Below are positions 12,929 to 15,246 of a stretch of 15,246 nucleotides of DNA, piece after piece (the stretch's first letter is position 1; the number at the start of each line of letters is the position of its first letter). The notes below the pieces were generated by a model. It made no database searches. It worked only from the letters and a program-made list of their open reading frames with translations, and was not told the origin of the DNA. The position numbers and the translations under genes are program-made. This stretch comes from Dialister sp. (GTDB lineage Bacteria > Bacillota > Negativicutes > Veillonellales > Dialisteraceae), in NCBI GenBank assembly GCA_022722495.1, contig JAIJLI010000020.1:1-15246 (forward strand), given 5' to 3'.

Positions 12929-13444
12929 TTAGCGATAGATGACCTCAAATTCGCGATCCCCTTTTCGCTCCATCTTAGCCATGCGGCTGTGACCAACCGC
13001 GACAGCAAGAAGCGGATAGGTGCCTTCCGGAAGACCGAGAGCCTTCACATAGTCCGCGTCGTGACCCAGATGACGGATGAAGCCGTAGAGGACGACAGAG
13101 CCGAGACCGAGGTCGGAGGCTTTCAGGTGGATATGCTCAGCGATGATGCCGGCATCGAATTCCTTCAGGTAATCAAAGGCCTCCTTCGTCTCGCAGATGA
13201 AAATGAGCACCGGCGCCTCAAAGAACATATGCGGCTTGCCGAGCTTTTCTTCCGCTTCCTTGTCGATGGCAGAAAGCAACGCTGGATCTGTCACGACGCA
13301 GAGGGTATAGCCCGCATCATTGTGCTTTCCGACAGAAGAAGCAAGCGCCGCTTTCACCAGCGCGGCAAGGTCTTCCTTCGAGACCGGCTCGTCCGTATAG
13401 GAACGGATGGATTTACGAAGTGCAAGTACCTGATCAAATTCCAT
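12929..13444 (-). CDS. Nitroreductase-family FMN protein, short form
   Basis: The 171-residue protein begins with the nitroreductase signature LRKSIRSYTDEPVSKEDL (about 9-26), where the arginines normally hold the FMN phosphate. It continues with a helix and a Ser-rich SSVGKHND segment, APVLIFIC, and the typical C-terminal ASDLGLGSVVLYG and LPEGTYPLLAVAVGH, the family's dimer/flavin region. Members reduce nitro compounds, quinones or other electron acceptors with NAD(P)H; the natural substrate here is unknown. AAGGAG precedes the ATG. It follows the unknown gene at 13520-14266 by 75 bp on the same strand and may share its transcript. No clear terminator separates it from the T-box promoter 46 bp downstream. 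Confidence 0.88.
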   Translation of the reverse strand: MEFDQVLALRKSIRSYTDEPVSKEDLAALVKAALASSVGKHNDAGYTLCVVTDPALLSAIDKEAEEKLGKPHMFFEAPVLIFICETKEAFDYLKEFDAGIIAEHIHLKASDLGLGSVVLYGFIRHLGHDADYVKALGLPEGTYPLLAVAVGHSRMAKMERKGDREFEVIYR

Positions 13445-13465
13445 GATGATCTCCTTTTTGAAAAT

Positions 13466-13518
13466 GGTAACTGCTGCCAGATGACAGTTCGCAGATATCA
13501 GATGTCTGATTCCCAGGC
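13466..13518. repeat. Degenerate period-7 array between two genes
   Basis: On minus, units ATCAGAC, ATCTGAT, ATCTGCG, AACTGTC, ATCTGGC, AGCAGTT follow in phase right after the stop codon of the upstream gene. This matches the placement of the arrays in the purine operon, with a different unit. Confidence 0.7.
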
Positions 13519-13519
13519 C

Positions 13520-14266
13520 CTATCTCTGCAGTAAATTTGTCAATATGACCCCCGCCATCTCGTAGTCATCGATGCGGACGGCTTTCGGCATTTCTTTTCC
13601 CTTTTCGAAAAAGCGAAGAGGGCCGTGATCCAGCTCAGCATGGTCAAGATCCGCGATCTCCAAGGTGAAGGCCTCCTTCTTCCCACGGAAGCCGATACGC
13701 TCCGTGGTGATCCAGAGAGCGCCATTGCTGTCTTCCTTCCAAGGACCATTGCTGGGATCCTTGAGGCTTCCCGCCCGGAAGGGCGAGTCTTTGGAAATCA
13801 CCAGTCCTTTCTCATTGGTACCGGAAAGCTTCATAAGCTTGGCGGATGCGGCAAAATGAAGTGCTTCCCCCTCACGATACTTCACGCTGGCGTAGTCCGG
13901 ATTGATCTTCGGGAGCAGCCCCTCCTCCTGAATCTTGTAAATGGCATTGCAGCGCTTCGCGATGGTCTGATAGCGATATTTCTCCTTTTCTTTCATCATG
14001 TAGCAGGCCTCGATGAGAGACTGGTATAGCTCATAATCCTCATCGGTCATATAGCCTTCCTGATACAGCTCTTCAAAAACTTTGTCGCACGCCATCGCCT
14101 GTGCACTGGCGAGCTGCTTGTTGCTGAGGTCCTTCTCCTTCGCGTAATGGATCAGCTCTTCCAGGACATCTTCATCCAATGCATCCTCCAGCACCGCCTC
14201 TGCGAGCTTTCCCGCATAAGCGGTGATGAATTCATCTTTGTTCTTGCCAAACAGATCGAAAAACAT
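13520..14266 (-). CDS. Protein of unknown function with possible C-terminal PH/GRAM-like domain
   Basis: I do not recognise this 248-residue protein as a named family. It has no signal peptide or membrane segment. Residues 1-120 are acidic and helix-rich (LAEAVLEDALDEDVLEELIHYAKEK, then YMTDEDYELYQSLIEAC), resembling small helical-bundle domains. Residues about 130-245 read like a beta-sandwich of PH/GRAM type: EGEALHFAASAKLMK, then NGALWITTERIGFRGKKEAFTLEIADLDHAEL, then a closing helix YEMAGVILTNLL. The pattern 'G-x-L-x-I-T-x-x-R-I-x-F' is typical of such domains. GGAGG precedes the ATG. It is first in a probable two-gene unit with the nitroreductase. The domain call is inference from pattern only. 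Confidence 0.8.
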   Translation of the reverse strand: MFFDLFGKNKDEFITAYAGKLAEAVLEDALDEDVLEELIHYAKEKDLSNKQLASAQAMACDKVFEELYQEGYMTDEDYELYQSLIEACYMMKEKEKYRYQTIAKRCNAIYKIQEEGLLPKINPDYASVKYREGEALHFAASAKLMKLSGTNEKGLVISKDSPFRAGSLKDPSNGPWKEDSNGALWITTERIGFRGKKEAFTLEIADLDHAELDHGPLRFFEKGKEMPKAVRIDDYEMAGVILTNLLQR

Positions 14267-14367
14267 AGTGTATCCTCCATCATGATGTTTCGGTTTCCTG
14301 TCAGCGGGCCCATCGCCTCTTCTTCGTTTATAGTCACCTGCAGTCCGCCGCTAAACTCATTTTTTCT

Positions 14368-14373
14368 ATTATA
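14368..14373 (-). promoter_or_regulatory. Putative -10 box for the unknown gene/nitroreductase unit
   Basis: A perfect TATAAT is present on minus, about 100 bp upstream of the start codon at 14266. No good -35 lies at 16-18 bp; a TTGCAA lies 21 bp upstream. A short inverted repeat GCTTG/CAAGC (14393-14412) sits between this and the divergent uspA promoter and could serve as a shared operator. Confidence 0.4.
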
Positions 14374-14427
14374 GCCCATAAAATAATTTTTTGCTTGCAA
14401 GATATACCAAGCTTTGCAGAATGATGT

Positions 14428-14433
14428 TAGAAT
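14428..14433 (+). promoter_or_regulatory. Putative extended -10 promoter of the universal stress gene
   Basis: TGT precedes TAGAAT (14428-14433), an extended -10 arrangement that can work with a weak -35. The start would be near 14440, giving a leader of about 90 nt. The leader carries a small hairpin GCGGG/CCCGC (14487-14501) before the ribosome binding site. Confidence 0.5.
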
Positions 14434-14530
14434 AAAATAAGAAAAGTAAGTCATTGGCAAATCAGGATCCCCTGTCAAGTCAAATGGCGGGTCTATCCCG
14501 CTTTACTTTCATCCAAAGGAGGTACCCCAA

Positions 14531-14959
14531 ATGGAAATCAAAAAAATTCTCGTACCGGTCGATGGTTCGGATGCTTCAAAGCGCGCCTTCAAAATGGCAG
14601 TCGATGTCGCAAAGGTTCATGGCGCTGAGCTCGTCGTCACCTGCATCGCTGATGTCAGCGAGGCCGCCTATCCGATCATGGGTGTCACTTTGGATAAAAA
14701 TGGCTTCATCAATATCAAAGCCAAGGCAGAAAGACTGCTCGCTGCGCTGAAGGAAGAGATCCCGATCGAGCTCGACTATGAGGAGATCGTAGAGACCGGC
14801 ATTCCGGGTGCCGGTATTACGGAGATCGTAGAGCAGCAGGGCATCGATATGGTCGTCATCGGCAACAGCGGCAAGGGCGCCGTTTCCTCCTTCGTCATGG
14901 GGAGTGTCAGTCAGTATGTCATCCACCACGTCAAATGCCCGGTACTCGTCGTGAAATAA
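14531..14959 (+). CDS. Universal stress protein (UspA family), ATP-binding type
   Basis: The 142-residue single-domain Usp is a soluble homodimeric stress protein. It opens with KKILVPVDGSDASKRAF, where Asp11 lies in the nucleotide pocket. It closes with the complete ATP motif G-2X-G-9X-G-S (GNSGKGAVSSFVMGS, residues 111-125), followed by VIHHVKCPVLVVK. The intact motif places it with ATP-binding Usps such as MJ0577, not the non-binding UspA type. AAAGGAGG precedes the ATG by 10 bp. It is the only plus-strand gene in the window, divergent from the unknown gene at 13520-14266. No complete terminator is visible after it; half of a possible one is at 14966. Confidence 0.95.
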   Translation: MEIKKILVPVDGSDASKRAFKMAVDVAKVHGAELVVTCIADVSEAAYPIMGVTLDKNGFINIKAKAERLLAALKEEIPIELDYEEIVETGIPGAGITEIVEQQGIDMVVIGNSGKGAVSSFVMGSVSQYVIHHVKCPVLVVK

Positions 14960-15150
14960 AACAATAAAAGGGGCTGTGAAATAACGATCATCTCATTTTC
15001 GCGTTCCATCTGCCGCGGGGGACTTGCCGCTCTCATAGGAGTGACCGGGAAACCTTATCCCAGCTGTCTTTCATGCCATAGTCACCCTATCCGCCCCTAC
15101 GGGGCACCTTCCCCTAAAGGGGGAGGCTGCGATACGAGAATACCATCTCT

Positions 15151-15172
15151 AAAAAAAGGCGGCGAAGCCGCC
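15151..15172 (-). terminator. Minus-strand intrinsic terminator for a gene beyond the window
   Basis: On minus, GGCGGC, loop TTC, GCCGCC is followed by seven Ts (15157-15151). It faces uspA, so it probably ends a convergent minus-strand gene to the right. Confidence 0.85.
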
Positions 15173-15178
15173 ACGAGA

Positions 15179-15209
15179 GCCCTGAACCTTGAACCCTGAA
15201 CCCTGAACC
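15179..15209. repeat. Period-7 array (CTGAACC type)
   Basis: Units CTGAACC, TTGAACC, CTGAACC, CTGAACC are in perfect phase. This is the same unit as before purH (2660-2678) and, degenerate, before purM (4496-4530), about 10-12 kb away. Confidence 0.88.
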
Positions 15210-15246
15210 AAATGAAAGCAAAGTAAAAAGGGGCTGTGAAGAAATG

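Larger units (their letters stand above)
14966..15240. repeat. 15-bp direct repeat flanking a 245-bp non-coding segment
   Basis: AAAAGGGGCTGTGAA occurs at 14966-14980, just after the uspA stop, and again at 15226-15240, near the window edge. Each looks like the ascending arm of a terminator (TTCACAGCCCCTTTT would complete it), but no descending arm is in the window. The segment between them holds two GC hairpins, GCCCC-TAC-GGGGC (15093-15105) and CCTTCCCC-TAAA-GGGGGAGG (15107-15126), a minus-strand terminator and a 7-bp array. No gene is supported. Confidence 0.65.

Noticed and set aside
2660..15209. CRISPR array
   Set aside because: The repeats are 7-bp tandem units or about 50-bp scattered palindromes. 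There are no regularly spaced 24-40 bp repeats with unique spacers and no cas genes.

Overview
The window looks like chromosomal DNA of a Gram-positive-lineage anaerobe (Bacillota), moderately GC-rich. Nearly every gene has a strong AGGAGG-type ribosome binding site, and there is a T-box riboswitch. A member of the Negativicutes (Dialister/Megasphaera-like) would fit the 'low-GC regulation in a mid-GC genome' look and the repeat-rich intergenic DNA. That placement is inference, not something the sequence proves.

Positions 1-8640 hold a de novo purine operon on the minus strand, transcribed right to left: purE, purC, purF, purM, purN, purH, purD (purD runs off the left edge). A near-consensus sigma-A promoter (8610-8638) starts a leader of about 290 nt. 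The leader has a long-range 9-bp closing stem around hairpins, then a terminator-like hairpin with a U-tract just before purE. This resembles a riboswitch or attenuator, but I match it to no class I know. Gene order follows the B. subtilis pur operon with purK, purB, purS, purQ and purL absent from this stretch. The purM/purN (8-bp overlap) and purH/purD (14-bp gap) junctions are tight. The purE-purC, purC-purF, purF-purM and purN-purH gaps are wide and filled with repeats.

Positions 8841-12883 hold, also on the minus strand, a tRNA-dihydrouridine synthase gene (dusB family), an M20 metallopeptidase gene, and a T-box-controlled unit. The T-box has a TGC specifier and a UGGA acceptor-binding bulge, both of which point to tRNA-Cys. 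It is followed by a 37-residue membrane-peptide ORF and an amino-acid ABC transporter lipoprotein, then an intrinsic terminator. The M20 gene starts immediately after that terminator.

Positions 12929-14266 (minus) hold a short nitroreductase-family gene and a 248-residue gene of unknown function whose C-terminal half may be a bacterial PH/GRAM-like domain. A divergent intergenic region leads to a plus-strand universal stress protein with an intact ATP-binding motif (14531-14959). The right end is non-coding, with repeats and a minus-strand terminator that probably belongs to a gene beyond the window.

The most unusual feature is the intergenic DNA. Degenerate tandem arrays with a period of 7 bp (CTAGTGA-, CTGAACC-, CTAATCC-, TTTCTCA-like units) occur in most gaps and often begin at a stop codon. 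A roughly 50-bp palindromic repeat is present three times inside the purine operon, in both orientations. The other candidates for novelty are the purine leader RNA and the small ORF directly behind the Cys T-box.
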